Assembly: GCA_031257305.1 (NCBI GenBank)
Contig: JAIRPB010000197.1
Coordinates: forward strand, 1 to 33,417
DNA: 33,417 nucleotides
DNA from: Azoarcus sp.
GTDB taxonomy: Bacteria > Pseudomonadota > Gammaproteobacteria > Burkholderiales > Rhodocyclaceae
Direction: 5' to 3'
Part shown: positions 9,387-17,583 of the stretch, piece after piece
Layout of the letters: every line of letters starts with the position of its first letter
Numbering within the stretch: position 1 is the first letter of the stretch
Program-made: the position numbers and the translations under genes
The notes under the pieces: generated by a model
Seen by the model: only the letters and a program-made list of their open reading frames with translations
What the model was told of the DNA's origin: nothing
Databases searched by the model: none

Positions 9387-9410
9387 AAAATCGGCCCGAA
9401 GGCCGATTTT
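9387..9410 (-). terminator. Terminator of the TPEK-repeat gene, with a UUCG tetraloop
   Basis: A perfect 10-bp stem, AAAATCGGCC and GGCCGATTTT, encloses a 4-base loop. Read on the minus strand the loop is UUCG closed by a C-G pair, the very stable C(UUCG)G tetraloop, and the stem ends in a T-rich tail. It lies 27 bp beyond the stop codon of the repeat gene at 9438. Confidence 0.85.
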
Positions 9411-9437
9411 GACAATCAAACAGGCAGAGGAAAGCGT

Positions 9438-10343
9438 TTAGACAATCGCGAGGTCAGTCGTCCCGACAATTTCAACATCGCTGTTTGCTGTAGCGTTGAT
9501 GCCGAGTGTTCCGGCAACGTCTGTCACAATCCCGGCAATCCCGGCGACAACGGTAGCGGGGCCTGGGATATGTAAGTCGACAGACCCGGCAGTGAGATTG
9601 AGGCCGTTCGCGAGGCTGATGTCGAGGTCGAAGTCTTTTTCAGGCGTCGTGAGGTCTTTATCGACGTTGACTTTGATTTCGGTAAGCCCTACGGCAACTT
9701 CGACCGATTTTTCGGGCGTTGCGACAGCGACATCAACGCCCTTGAAGAGACTGACATCAACTCCAACCGCCTTTTCAGGCGTTGCGACGGCAACATGGAC
9801 TCCCGGTATGGGGCCTACGCCGACTTCGACGGCCTTTTCAGGCGTTGCCACGCCAACTTCGACGCCCTTGAAGATGCCGACACCGACTTCAACCGCCTTT
9901 TCGGGCGTTGCGACGGCGACACTGACACCCGATAAGGGACCTACGTCCACCGCGACGGCTTTTTCTGGCGTGATGGCGCTGACGCTGACTCCGGTAAGGC
10001 CAACGCTAAGGTCGAAGTCTTTTTCGGGCGTAGAAAGGTCTTTGTCGACACTGACTTTGACACCCTTGATGCCCACGCCGACATCGACGGATTTTTCGGG
10101 CGTGGTTACGTCAACACCTATTCCGCCCAAACCGAGGCTGAGTTCGACTGTTTTCTCGGGGGTATCGACAATCTTGAAAGTCGTCGTTGTCGCTTCAACA
10201 ATGGAAGAGACGACCGAGGAAACGGTAGAAGTAACGGTGGAAAAAATGGAAGAAACAGTGGATACCACCGAGGAAAACTTTGGAATGGCGGTGACAACTG
10301 CTTTAACAGCGGATGTTAGGAAACCGAACAAAGAAGAAGCCAT
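9438..10343 (-). CDS. Tandem-repeat protein with nine TPEK-headed units; family not recognised
   Basis: A 301-residue protein. The ATG at 10341-10343 is chosen over one 33 bp upstream because GGAGGG sits 6 bases before it. Residues 1-60 are rich in Ser, Thr, Val and Ala and begin with an amphipathic or hydrophobic stretch (MASSLFGFLTSAVKAVV), with no clear Sec cleavage site. Residues 61-252 are nine units of 20, 24, 20, 21, 21, 21, 21, 24 and about 20 residues. Each starts TPEK and continues with alternating Val/Asp/Glu and a central Gly-Val, as expected of beta-strands or a beta-solenoid. Residues 253-301 form a Gly/Ala/Val-rich tail. There is no Cys. The gene has its own promoter and terminator. 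A secreted or surface structural, biofilm or granule-coat protein would fit, but I cannot assign a function. Confidence 0.8.
   Translation of the reverse strand: MASSLFGFLTSAVKAVVTAIPKFSSVVSTVSSIFSTVTSTVSSVVSSIVEATTTTFKIVDTPEKTVELSLGLGGIGVDVTTPEKSVDVGVGIKGVKVSVDKDLSTPEKDFDLSVGLTGVSVSAITPEKAVAVDVGPLSGVSVAVATPEKAVEVGVGIFKGVEVGVATPEKAVEVGVGPIPGVHVAVATPEKAVGVDVSLFKGVDVAVATPEKSVEVAVGLTEIKVNVDKDLTTPEKDFDLDISLANGLNLTAGSVDLHIPGPATVVAGIAGIVTDVAGTLGINATANSDVEIVGTTDLAIV
9588..10163 (-). repeat. Coding tandem repeats, nine TPEK units (60-72 nt periods)
   Basis: These bases encode units starting at residues 61, 81, 105, 125, 146, 167, 188, 209 and 233. The four central units are closest to one another (TPEKAV then xVxVG, with GVxVAVA). 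Units 2-3 and units 8-9 share the same long linker, VDKDLS or VDKDLT followed by TPEKDFDL. That suggests a two-unit block was duplicated at both ends of the array while single units expanded in the middle. Confidence 0.85.
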
Positions 10344-10439
10344 AATAATCCCTCCAAAAAGATAGCTCCTAGCCAAAAGGGGAAACGGACGCTGGCGAGG
10401 TAATCCGTAAAACTACCTGCTTTGCCGTGACGCTAAATG

Positions 10440-10467
10440 GTAATACAAAAATGTTGAAAAATGTAAA
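10440..10467 (-). promoter_or_regulatory. Sigma-70-type promoter for the TPEK-repeat gene
   Basis: On the minus strand, TTTACA (10462-10467) and TATTAC (10440-10445) are separated by 16 bp, with TG just before the -10 box. This lies about 100 bp upstream of the chosen start and downstream of the murJ stop, so the repeat gene is probably transcribed on its own. Confidence 0.5.
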
Positions 10468-10513
10468 GCCTTTTTGATTGGGTGTGGTTTTTCGTAATCG
10501 TGTATCCAGCTTA

Positions 10514-12055
10514 CTACACCGCGCGTCGGCGGAAATCTCGTGGGCGCAGACCGAGGGCAAGCAACACGCCGAAATAACTTGCCGCGCCGCAAACGACGAC
10601 AACAGACAAGCGCAGTACGCGCGCCATGCCGCTGCGATGTGCCCACGCCGCATCTTCACCTGCGCCAAACCATAGCACAGCACCCATTACCGCGAGTGCC
10701 GCAAACATCTGGAACGCAAAGCGCCCCCACCCGGGCTGTGGGATGTAAACCTTGCGCCGCCGCAACCCTATAAAAAGCAAGCTGGCATTCAGGCAAGCGG
10801 CCAGGCCGATAGACAAGGCTAATCCCGCGTGAGCCAACGGCCCCAGATAAACGAAGAAAAAATTCATCACTTGGGTTGCGGCCAGCGACAGGATGGCAAT
10901 TTTGACGGGGGTGCGGATGTCCTGCCGTGCGTAGAAACTCGGCGCCAGCACTTTAACTAGGATGAGGCCGGTGAGTCCCACGCTGTAAGCCAGCAGCGCG
11001 TTGCGGGTCATGAGCACGGAATCAAACGTAAATTTACCGTACTGGAATAATGTGGAAATGAGCGGCACAGCGAGGATGGCCAGTGCCAGCGTAGCGGGCA
11101 GGGTCAGGAGCAGAGTCAGGCGCAATCCCCAGTCAAGCAGCGAGGAGAAATCTTCCATCCGGTTGTCGGCGTGGAGCTTGGAGAGACTCGGCAGGAGGAT
11201 TGTCCCTAGCGCCGCGCCGAGCAGCCCGGAAGGAAATTCCATAAAACGGTCGGCGTAGAAAAGCCAAGAGACGCTTCCTTCGGGGAGGTACGAAGCAATG
11301 ATGTTGTTGATGACCAACGACAATTGGCCGACCGAAACCCCCAGCACGGCAGGCCCCATCAGCACGAGGATGCGGCGCACCCCCGGATAATAGGGGTCAA
11401 ACTTTGGGCGCGGCAGCATGCCGATTTTCATCAGCGGGCGTACTTGGAACAGCAATTGCACGGCCCCGCCCAAGAACACGCCCCAAGCCAGCGCCAAGAC
11501 GGGCGTTTTGAAATACGGCGCGGCAAAAAGCCCCGCGCAGATGAGTGCGATGTTAAGCAGCACGGGGGTAAAGGCCGGCACAACAAAACGGTTCCAAGTG
11601 TTAAGGATGCCCGCCGCCAGCGACACTAGCGCGATGAACAGGATGTACGGAAACGTGATTCGGGTGAGTTCGATGGTGAGGGCAAACTTATCGGGATTCT
11701 CATGGAATCCCGGCGCAATGATGCGGATGATGAAAGGCGCGCCCAAGACGCCCAACAGGGCGACTCCCGCCACCGCCAGCGCGAGCAGGGTAGCTACCCG
11801 GTCGACTAAGGCGCGTGTCGCCTCAGGCCCCTGCTTATTTTTGTATTCAGCCAAAATCGGCACGTATGCCTGTGAAAACGCGCCTTCCGCAAAAAGCCGC
11901 CGAAGCAGGTTAGGCAGTTTGAACGCGACAAAAAAAGCGTCGGTCATCATCCCCGCGCCAAACACGCGGGCAATAACGAAATCGCGGACAAACCCCAAGA
12001 TGCGCGACAGCAAAGTCATGCCGCTGACGGTAAGAAGGGCGCGGAGCAGGTTCAT
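10514..12055 (-). CDS. murJ: Lipid II flippase MurJ (MviN)
   Basis: A 513-residue polytopic inner-membrane protein of the MOP/MVF superfamily that flips lipid II to the periplasm for peptidoglycan synthesis. It starts [33 protein letters not shown], the typical MurJ N-terminus with its conserved Arg residues, followed by [34 protein letters not shown]. Roughly 14 hydrophobic segments follow and the length is normal. The ATG at 12055 is preceded by TCC ATA-type sequence whose minus-strand reading gives a usable purine-rich site. It diverges from rpsT, a pairing usual in this class. Confidence 0.96.
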   Translation of the reverse strand: MNLLRALLTVSGMTLLSRILGFVRDFVIARVFGAGMMTDAFFVAFKLPNLLRRLFAEGAFSQAYVPILAEYKNKQGPEATRALVDRVATLLALAVAGVALLGVLGAPFIIRIIAPGFHENPDKFALTIELTRITFPYILFIALVSLAAGILNTWNRFVVPAFTPVLLNIALICAGLFAAPYFKTPVLALAWGVFLGGAVQLLFQVRPLMKIGMLPRPKFDPYYPGVRRILVLMGPAVLGVSVGQLSLVINNIIASYLPEGSVSWLFYADRFMEFPSGLLGAALGTILLPSLSKLHADNRMEDFSSLLDWGLRLTLLLTLPATLALAILAVPLISTLFQYGKFTFDSVLMTRNALLAYSVGLTGLILVKVLAPSFYARQDIRTPVKIAILSLAATQVMNFFFVYLGPLAHAGLALSIGLAACLNASLLFIGLRRRKVYIPQPGWGRFAFQMFAALAVMGAVLWFGAGEDAAWAHRSGMARVLRLSVVVVCGAASYFGVLLALGLRPRDFRRRAV

Positions 12056-12125
12056 GGAGGTATGGGGCGTTTTGGCCGACTGTCAGAAAGGCGGCATGAT
12101 AGCCGTTTGTCAGGGCAAGCGGCTC

Positions 12126-12155
12126 TTGCATTGGATGCAGCAAATAGTTTAGAGT
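12126..12155 (+). promoter_or_regulatory. Candidate rpsT promoter
   Basis: TTGCAT (12126-12131) and TAGAGT (12150-12155) are separated by 18 bp in the murJ-rpsT divergent gap. That would give a 5' leader of about 40 bases. Other -10 registers in the same AT-rich stretch are possible. Confidence 0.4.
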
Positions 12156-12202
12156 CGCACACTTTTCTTTTTGACCAACTTTCAAGAACAGGACAACGTC
12201 AA

Positions 12203-12475
12203 ATGGCCAATTCTGCACAAGCCCGCAAGCGCGCCCGTCAGGCAGACGCGGCCCGTGCCCACAACGCAAGCCTGCGCTCACGTTTGCGCACGGCAATCAA
12301 AGCGGTGCGCAAGGCCGTCACCGCCGGTGACAAAGATGCCGCGCAAGCTGTCTACAGAGCTTCAACCAAAGTCATCGACAGCATCGCCGACAAAAAAATC
12401 ATCCACAAAAACAAAGCGGCCCGCCACAAAAGCCGCCTGTCGGCCGCCATCAAATCCATGATGGTATCGGCCTGA
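12203..12475 (+). CDS. rpsT: 30S ribosomal protein S20
   Basis: A 90-residue, strongly basic S20, a primary 16S rRNA-binding protein. It starts [13 protein letters not shown] and contains [14 protein letters not shown], with [17 protein letters not shown] near the end, all family hallmarks. The frame stays open upstream to 12062, but the ATG at 12203 gives the standard length and has AGGA 9 bases before it. It is monocistronic, with its own terminator. Confidence 0.97.
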   Translation: MANSAQARKRARQADAARAHNASLRSRLRTAIKAVRKAVTAGDKDAAQAVYRASTKVIDSIADKKIIHKNKAARHKSRLSAAIKSMMVSA

Positions 12476-12489
12476 CCTGCCAAGTTTTA

Positions 12490-12539
12490 GCGTCAAAACG
12501 GCGGCTTTAACAAGCCGCCGTTTTTATTTGTTTTGACGC
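12490..12539 (+). terminator. rpsT terminator inside a second, outer inverted repeat
   Basis: The inner stem is AAAACGGCGGCTT (12495-12507) and AAGCCGCCGTTTT (12512-12524) with a TAAC loop, followed by T-rich DNA. Around it lies a second perfect repeat, GCGTCAAAAC (12490-12499) and GTTTTGACGC (12530-12539). The two cannot both form fully, because they share bases on the left arm. Confidence 0.9.
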
Positions 12540-12739
12540 ATGGGCGCCAAAACTGCCAGAGCAACTGCCAGAGCCTTTCTTTCTCTGTAATTTGCTGCGT
12601 TCAAAAGCGCCACAAAACCACGTTCGTATTAAACTACTGTTCCACAGCAACAAGGCGAGCCGGTCGGAGAGTGCGGTTAGGCTCCAATCGAACGACAACG
12701 CCCCGAACGAAGTAGCGCAGAACCGGAAAGGAGAACGGG

Positions 12740-14389
12740 ATGGAACGCGAATCAATGGAGTTCGATGTACTGATTGTTGGCGGTGGCCCATCAGGAATCG
12801 CGGCGGCAATCAGGCTTAAACAACTGGCAGCGGAACGTAATCACGAAGTATCGGTGTGCCTTATCGATAAAGGCGCTGAAATTGGCGCCCATATCCTATC
12901 CGGCGCAACCTTCGACCCCATATCTCTCAACGAACTTATCCCAGACTGGAAAGAGCGCGGTGCGCCGATTACCGTCCCATGCGTGAGAGATAAGGTTTTG
13001 TACTTTACCGAAACAAATTCTTTTTCTTTGCCGGTCCCTATGTTGCCGTCCTGTTTCGACAACCACGGCAACTACATCGTGCGCATGGGCGAAGTCACCA
13101 AATGGCTGGGTGAGCAAGCCGAGGCGCTAGGCGTAGAAATTTATCCGGGTTTCACAGGCGCGGACGTGCTCTACGACGAAAACGGCGCTGTAAAAGGCGT
13201 TGTCACGGGCGACATGGGCGTACTTAAAGACGGCACACCCGGTCCCAATTTCCAACCGGGGATGGAACTCATCGCCAAATACACCTTTTTCGCGGAAGGC
13301 GCCCGCGGCCACCTCGGTAAGCGTCTCGAAGCTAAATACAACCTACGTGAAAATAGCGACCCTCAAACGTTTGGCGTCGGCATCAAAGAACTCTGGGAAG
13401 CGGCTCCCGGCAACCCCCATCATCTGCCGGGCTTGGTTGTCCATACGGCGGGATGGCCGCTCTCCAATGCCGACTACGGCGGCTCGTTCATGTACCACCT
13501 TGACAAAAACCTCATCCAAATCGGTTTTGTCGTCGGCTTGAACTACACCAACCCGTACATGTCGCCCTTCGAGGAAATGCAGCGTTTCAAAACCCATCCC
13601 GAAGTCCGCAAATATCTGGAAGGCGGCAAGCGGCTGTCCTACGGCGCACGCACCATCGCTACCGGCAACATCCAAAGCCTGCCGCGCCTGTTCTTCCCCG
13701 GCGGAGTGCTGATTGGCGATGACGCCGGCTTTCTCAACGCCGCGCGCATCAAAGGCAACCACACCTCCATCAAGTCCGGTGTGCTGGCTGCCGAGGCCGC
13801 ATTTGCCGCTCTCGCGTCAGGCCGCCAGCGCGACGCCTTGAGCGATTACGACAGATTATTCCGGGAATCTTGGCTCTATTCCGAACTGTACAAAACGCGC
13901 AACTTCAAACCGATGATGAAGAAGTCCTTCTTCCTCGGTTCCACCCTTTTCGGCATCGACCAAAAAGTATTCTTTGGCATGGGACCTTGGACGTTGCGCA
14001 ACCACAGCGACCATGACCAACTCCGGCCCGCGGCCGAATGCCAGAAAATCGACTACCCCAAACCCGACGGCGTCCTCACGTTTGACCGGCTCTCTTCAGT
14101 ATTTCTGGCCAGCGTCAACCACGAAGAGAACCAACCCTGTCACCTGCAACTAAAAGACCCCGTAGCGGCCATTTCTGTCAATCTGGAAATTTACGATTCG
14201 CCCGAACAGCGTTACTGCCCTGCGGGCGTGTACGAAATTGTCCATGACGGGGAAGGCGGCAAACCGCGCCTTCAAATCAACGCCCAAAACTGCTTGCACT
14301 GCAAAACCTGCGACATCAAAGACCCAACGCAAAATATCAACTGGGTTACGCCGCAGGGCGGGGAAGGCCCCATTTATCAGGGAATGTAA
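12740..14389 (+). CDS. Electron transfer flavoprotein-ubiquinone oxidoreductase
   Basis: A 549-residue ETF-QO, which takes electrons from reduced ETF (fatty-acid or amino-acid dehydrogenases) and passes them to membrane ubiquinone. The FAD-binding Rossmann motif DVLIVGGGPSGIAAAIRL is at the N-terminus, with GDDAGFLNAARIKGNHTSIKSG in the second FAD region. The C-terminal 4Fe-4S ligands Cys493, Cys518, Cys521 and Cys524 are present (YCPAG and NCLHCKTCDIKDP). The length is normal. AAAGGAGAACGGG precedes the ATG. The 200 bp upstream carries a short direct repeat (actgccagagc, twice, 12552-12575) but no other gene. The etfAB genes are not in the window; the thiolase at 7978 could feed the same beta-oxidation chemistry. 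Confidence 0.95.
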   Translation: MERESMEFDVLIVGGGPSGIAAAIRLKQLAAERNHEVSVCLIDKGAEIGAHILSGATFDPISLNELIPDWKERGAPITVPCVRDKVLYFTETNSFSLPVPMLPSCFDNHGNYIVRMGEVTKWLGEQAEALGVEIYPGFTGADVLYDENGAVKGVVTGDMGVLKDGTPGPNFQPGMELIAKYTFFAEGARGHLGKRLEAKYNLRENSDPQTFGVGIKELWEAAPGNPHHLPGLVVHTAGWPLSNADYGGSFMYHLDKNLIQIGFVVGLNYTNPYMSPFEEMQRFKTHPEVRKYLEGGKRLSYGARTIATGNIQSLPRLFFPGGVLIGDDAGFLNAARIKGNHTSIKSGVLAAEAAFAALASGRQRDALSDYDRLFRESWLYSELYKTRNFKPMMKKSFFLGSTLFGIDQKVFFGMGPWTLRNHSDHDQLRPAAECQKIDYPKPDGVLTFDRLSSVFLASVNHEENQPCHLQLKDPVAAISVNLEIYDSPEQRYCPAGVYEIVHDGEGGKPRLQINAQNCLHCKTCDIKDPTQNINWVTPQGGEGPIYQGM

Positions 14390-14409
14390 ACGCCCGTTAG
14401 TTGTGTTTC

Positions 14410-14446
14410 AAAAAACGATGCCGCCCAAAAGGCGGCATCGTTTTTT
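14410..14446 (+). terminator. Bidirectional terminator between ETF-QO and argC
   Basis: A perfect stem, AAAAAACGATGCCGCC (14410-14425) and GGCGGCATCGTTTTTT (14431-14446), has a CAAAA loop. The A and T runs on both sides let it serve both convergent genes. Confidence 0.92.
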
Positions 14447-14528
14447 CATTGCCCGTTCCCGTTATAGATGCGCCATTCAGACGCTCGTTTGGAGTCCGGG
14501 ACATGCCCAAAATTTTGACGCAGGCATT

Positions 14529-15569
14529 TTACGGGCTAACCGGGACGCCGCCCAACCCAAGGCTTTCTTCTTCGCCAAACATAATATTCATATTCTGTAC
14601 CGCCTGCCCCGCCGCGCCCTTCACCAGATTGTCGATAACCGAGAGCACCACTACGGTATCCCCCCCCTGCGGGCGATGCACCGCCATCCGGCACATGTTA
14701 GAAGCCCGCACCGAGCGCGTTTCCGGGTGACTGCCTGCGGGCATCACATCAACGAACGTCTCGCCAGCAAAGCGCGACTCAAACAAATCCTGCAACCCTT
14801 TCCCGTCAATATCCCGTGTTAGCCGCGCATACAGCGTCGCGTGGATTCCCCGGACCATAGGCGTCAAATGCGGCACAAACGTCAGCCCAATCTCCGCTCC
14901 GTCCGCCATGCGGGAAAGCCCTTGGCGAATTTCCGGCAAATGGCGGTGGCCGGCAACGCCATACGCCTTAAAACTATCCGTAACTTCGGAATAAAGCATC
15001 GAAACTTCCGCCTTGCGCCCCGCCCCCGATACGCCCGACTTGGCATCCGCGATTAAATGCCCGCGTTCAACGATGCCCGCCTCAATCAAAGGCCAAAATC
15101 CCAACTGCACGGCCGTGGGATAACAGCCGGGATTAGCTAGCACCCTGGCTTTGCGGATTTGCTCACGGTTAATTTCAGGCAAACCATAAACAGCCTCCGC
15201 CACCAACTCCGGCGCGGCATGGGTCATGCCATACCATTTTTCCCATTCCGCCACATCGCGCAAACGGAAATCAGCGGCAAGGTCAATCACCCGCACGCCA
15301 TCCGCCACCAGCGCCGCCGCCTGTTTCATCGCAATGCCATTGGGCGTGGCAAAAAACACCACATCGCACGACGCCAGCGCCGCATCCTCCGGTGTCACAA
15401 ACTTCAAATCAACCCGGCGGCGCAAACTCGGAAACATGTCAGAAACTTTCGTCCCCGCCTCGCCCCGCGAAGTAATTGCCGTTAAACGTACCGCAGGATG
15501 CCCCGCCAAAATCCGCAGCAACTCAATCCCGGTATAACCCGTCCCGCCAACGATGCCGACCTTTATCAT
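14529..15569 (-). CDS. argC: N-acetyl-gamma-glutamyl-phosphate reductase
   Basis: A 346-residue ArgC, which reduces N-acetylglutamyl phosphate with NADPH in the third step of arginine synthesis. The N-terminus [21 protein letters not shown] is the nucleotide-binding fold. The catalytic Cys lies in [15 protein letters not shown], and KSGVSGAGR and [10 protein letters not shown] are also family motifs. I place the start at the ATG of MIKVG (15567-15569), 7 bases after AGGAGGA; an ATG 6 bp upstream is too close to that site and the longer reading to 15608 lacks support. argC is often preceded by rplM-rpsI in related bacteria (general knowledge), but here the upstream side is the junction with the rplC operon. 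Confidence 0.96.
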   Translation of the reverse strand: MIKVGIVGGTGYTGIELLRILAGHPAVRLTAITSRGEAGTKVSDMFPSLRRRVDLKFVTPEDAALASCDVVFFATPNGIAMKQAAALVADGVRVIDLAADFRLRDVAEWEKWYGMTHAAPELVAEAVYGLPEINREQIRKARVLANPGCYPTAVQLGFWPLIEAGIVERGHLIADAKSGVSGAGRKAEVSMLYSEVTDSFKAYGVAGHRHLPEIRQGLSRMADGAEIGLTFVPHLTPMVRGIHATLYARLTRDIDGKGLQDLFESRFAGETFVDVMPAGSHPETRSVRASNMCRMAVHRPQGGDTVVVLSVIDNLVKGAAGQAVQNMNIMFGEEESLGLGGVPVSP

Positions 15570-15665
15570 GTGCATTCCTCCTAAAAATCCCAATGACTGA
15601 AGAAGCATGGATTATCCGCGATTGTCGGGATAACAGGCGGATTGCCCAACCCCCATCTGCGCGGG

Positions 15666-15832
15666 TGGGCTTACGGGGCCGATACAGTAGCGAGGAACGA
15701 AACGCACGGCTGGCTGACTTCTTGGCGTATTACAAAGCCCGTCGCCTCTATTTCGCTCTCAGCGGCTGGCTAAGTGCTCTCCTGCTGAGTGGGGCAACGT
15801 GTTGCAAAACAATATGTAGACTGACGTTTTAG
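15666..15832 (+). pseudogene. Probable IS481-type transposase C-terminal remnant
   Basis: One frame reads WAYG at 15666-15677. After a frame change, RYSSEERNARLADFLAYY followed by KARRLYFALSGW is read from 15680. The pattern WAYG, YxSxEER, LxxFLxYYNxxRxHxALxG is the C-terminal end of IS481-type integrase-core transposases. Here the usual Asn-x-x-Arg-x-His is altered to KARRLY, and the reading is frameshifted and truncated. No terminal inverted repeats are evident. This is an assignment by pattern only; a chance resemblance over about 35 residues is possible. Confidence 0.4.
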
Positions 15833-15887
15833 CTGTGGGCGGCTCGAATCTTGTGCCCATCTCGCTGTACTGGCTCAGCACAAGGGC

Positions 15888-15917
15888 TTGCAATCTGCGC
15901 ACGCTACCGGATATACT
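15888..15917 (+). promoter_or_regulatory. Sigma-70-type promoter of the rplC-rpsQ operon
   Basis: TTGCAA (15888-15893) and TATACT (15912-15917) are separated by 18 bp, each close to consensus. Transcription would begin near 15924 and give a leader of about 80 bases before rplC. Its presence shows that rplC can be the first gene of the operon here. Confidence 0.6.
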
Positions 15918-15931
15918 TCGCGGCTTTTCGG

Positions 15932-15957
15932 GGAGAGCCTCGGTTTTGTGGCTCTCC
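15932..15957 (+). promoter_or_regulatory. Leader stem-loop upstream of rplC
   Basis: GGAGAGCC (15932-15939) pairs perfectly with GGCTCTCC (15950-15957) around a 10-base loop, TCGGTTTTGT. It lies just after the predicted transcription start and has no T run after it, so it is not a simple terminator. S10 operons of gamma-proteobacteria are controlled by L4 binding to their leader; a similar role here is inference. Confidence 0.5.
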
Positions 15958-16006
15958 GTTACTTGTCCACCGTCAGCCAATCGTAGCTGGCGATGAGGAG
16001 AACAAC

Positions 16007-16645
16007 ATGAGTCTAGGCCTTGTTGGGCGCAAGGTCGGCATGACTCGCATTTTTGCCGAGGATGGGGCTTCTATCCCGGTAACAGTGCTTGACGTGTCCG
16101 ACAACCGTGTGTCCCAAATCAAGACGGATGACACCGACGGCTATACTGCCGTTCAGGTCGCAGTCGGCAAACGCCGCGCCAGCCGTATCAATAAGGCGAT
16201 TGCGGGGCATCTTGCCAAGGCGGGGGTTGAACCCTGCCGTGTCCTGCGCGAATTCCGGGTGGAATCCGACAAACTCGCTTCACTTAAAACAGGCGATGTC
16301 ATCGGGGCGGATCTTTTTGCCGTCGGGCAGAAGGTTGATGTCACGGGAACCAGTATCGGCAAGGGCTTTTCTGGCCCGCAAAAACGCCATAACTTTTCTT
16401 CCCAGCGTGCTTCCCACGGTAACTCGGTTTCGCACAACGCGCCGGGTTCCATCGGTATGGCGCAAGACCCCGGCCGCGTGTTCAAGGGAACGCGCATGTC
16501 TGGTCAATATGGCAACGCGCAACGCACAACGCAGGGGCTTGAAGTCGTCCGTGTGGATGTGGAGCGCCAATTGTTGCTGATTCGGGGCGCAGTGCCCGGC
16601 TCCAAAGGGGGGGATGTCATTGTCCGCCCCGCAGTGAAGCCATAA
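16007..16645 (+). CDS. rplC: 50S ribosomal protein L3
   Basis: A 212-residue L3, a 23S-binding protein that starts large-subunit assembly. It begins [16 protein letters not shown] and has the loop [19 protein letters not shown] with [18 protein letters not shown]. The frame is open upstream to 15851, but GAGGAG spaced correctly before the ATG at 16007 and the standard N-terminus fix the start. It is the first gene of its operon here; rpsJ, which usually precedes it, is absent. Confidence 0.97.
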   Translation: MSLGLVGRKVGMTRIFAEDGASIPVTVLDVSDNRVSQIKTDDTDGYTAVQVAVGKRRASRINKAIAGHLAKAGVEPCRVLREFRVESDKLASLKTGDVIGADLFAVGQKVDVTGTSIGKGFSGPQKRHNFSSQRASHGNSVSHNAPGSIGMAQDPGRVFKGTRMSGQYGNAQRTTQGLEVVRVDVERQLLLIRGAVPGSKGGDVIVRPAVKP

Positions 16646-16654
16646 GGGGGCGGC

Positions 16655-17275
16655 ATGGAACTTAAACTTCTTAACGCAGAAGGCCAGGCCGCATCGACGC
16701 TCCAAGCGTCCGATACGCTTTTTGGCCGCGATTACAACGAGGCGCTGGTTCACCAAGTCGTGACGGCTTACCAAGCCAATGCCCGTTCTGGCAACCGTGC
16801 GCAGAAAACCCGCGCCGAGGTCTCGCATTCCACCAAAAAGCCTTTCCGCCAAAAAGGGACGGGCAACGCCCGGGCCGGTATGTCCTCTAGCCCGCTGTGG
16901 CGCGGGGGCGGCAGGATTTTCCCGAATAAGCCGGATGAGAATTTCTCCCACAAGGTTAACCGCAAGATGTACCGCGCCGGGATGGCGTCCATCCTGTCGC
17001 AGTTGGTGCGCGAGGAGCGGATTGCGGTGGTGGAAGATTTCCGAGTCGAAGCGCCCAAAACGAAATTGCTCGTGAAAAAACTCAAAGGCATGGGACTGGA
17101 TTCCGTGCTGGTGATTACCGACGAACTGGACGAGAACTTGTTTTTGTCCTCGCGCAATTTGTACGACGTGCAGGTGCTTGAAGTTGAGAATACCGACCCT
17201 GTGTCGTTGGTGCGTTTCCCGAAAGTGCTGGTCACCAAAGGGGCACTCGCCAAAATGGAGGAGGCGTGGCAATGA
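16655..17275 (+). CDS. rplD: 50S ribosomal protein L4
   Basis: A 206-residue L4. Landmarks are [43 protein letters not shown] and [14 protein letters not shown] (here [13 protein letters not shown]). In E. coli L4 also represses its own S10 operon by acting on the leader. The start follows rplC by 9 bp with AAGGGGG upstream, and the stop overlaps the rplW start (ATGA). Confidence 0.97.
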   Translation: MELKLLNAEGQAASTLQASDTLFGRDYNEALVHQVVTAYQANARSGNRAQKTRAEVSHSTKKPFRQKGTGNARAGMSSSPLWRGGGRIFPNKPDENFSHKVNRKMYRAGMASILSQLVREERIAVVEDFRVEAPKTKLLVKKLKGMGLDSVLVITDELDENLFLSSRNLYDVQVLEVENTDPVSLVRFPKVLVTKGALAKMEEAWQ

Positions 17276-17577
17276 GCACAGTCACCCAAGAACGTCTGCT
17301 GCAAGTGCTGCTTGCCCCGCAGATTTCAGAAAAAGCAACGTATGTTGCCGATAAATACAATCAGGTCATCTTTAAGGTTGTGCCCGACGCGACGAAGCCC
17401 GAAATCAAGGCTGCTGTCGAAGCACTCTTTAAGGTGAATGTCGAGTCGGTGCAGGTGCTCAACGTGAAGAGCAAGGTCAAGCGCACGGGCCGCATTCTGG
17501 GGCTTCGCAAAGGCTGGAAAAAGGCTTTCGTCAGGCTCAAAGCGGGCCAAGAAATCACTTTTGTGGCGGGGGAGTAA
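17272..17577 (+). CDS. rplW: 50S ribosomal protein L23
   Basis: A 101-residue L23, which sits at the tunnel exit and docks trigger factor and SRP. Family segments are [39 protein letters not shown] and [15 protein letters not shown]. The ATG at 17272 overlaps the rplD stop (ATGA) and has GGAGGAG about 8 bases upstream; a GTG two codons earlier is less likely. Confidence 0.96.
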   Translation: MSTVTQERLLQVLLAPQISEKATYVADKYNQVIFKVVPDATKPEIKAAVEALFKVNVESVQVLNVKSKVKRTGRILGLRKGWKKAFVRLKAGQEITFVAGE

Positions 17578-17583
17578 TCAATA

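Larger units (their letters stand above)
15570..16006. other. 437-bp region without an intact gene, between argC and rplC
   Basis: This is the longest stretch without an intact gene. It holds the argC ribosome-binding site (left end), a degraded transposase-like stretch (15666-15832), a sigma-70 promoter (15888-15917), a leader stem-loop (15932-15957) and the rplC ribosome-binding site. No sequence resembling rpsJ (S10), the usual gene before rplC, can be read in any frame. Confidence 0.8.

Noticed and set aside
9496-10365. A 289-residue plus-strand frame fully open opposite the TPEK-repeat gene
   Set aside because: It is the mirror of the repetitive minus-strand gene: repeated codons keep both strands free of stops. 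The minus frame has the ribosome site, promoter and terminator; the plus frame has none.
11418-12152. A 244-residue plus-strand frame opposite murJ
   Set aside because: It is low-complexity Ala/Arg/Ser sequence, antisense to a clear MurJ, and has no ribosome site.
12552-12575. Short direct repeat actgccagagc before the ETF-QO gene as a regulatory element
   Set aside because: It has only two adjacent copies, far from the start codon and without palindromic character; it is more likely a chance or slippage duplication.
15570-16006. A hidden or frameshifted rpsJ upstream of rplC
   Set aside because: No S10-like segment could be read in any frame; the region instead holds a promoter and a transposase-like relic.
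16280-17272. A 330-residue minus-strand frame across rplC and rplD
   Set aside because: It lies entirely antisense to two certain ribosomal protein genes, has no recognisable motif and is a codon-bias shadow.
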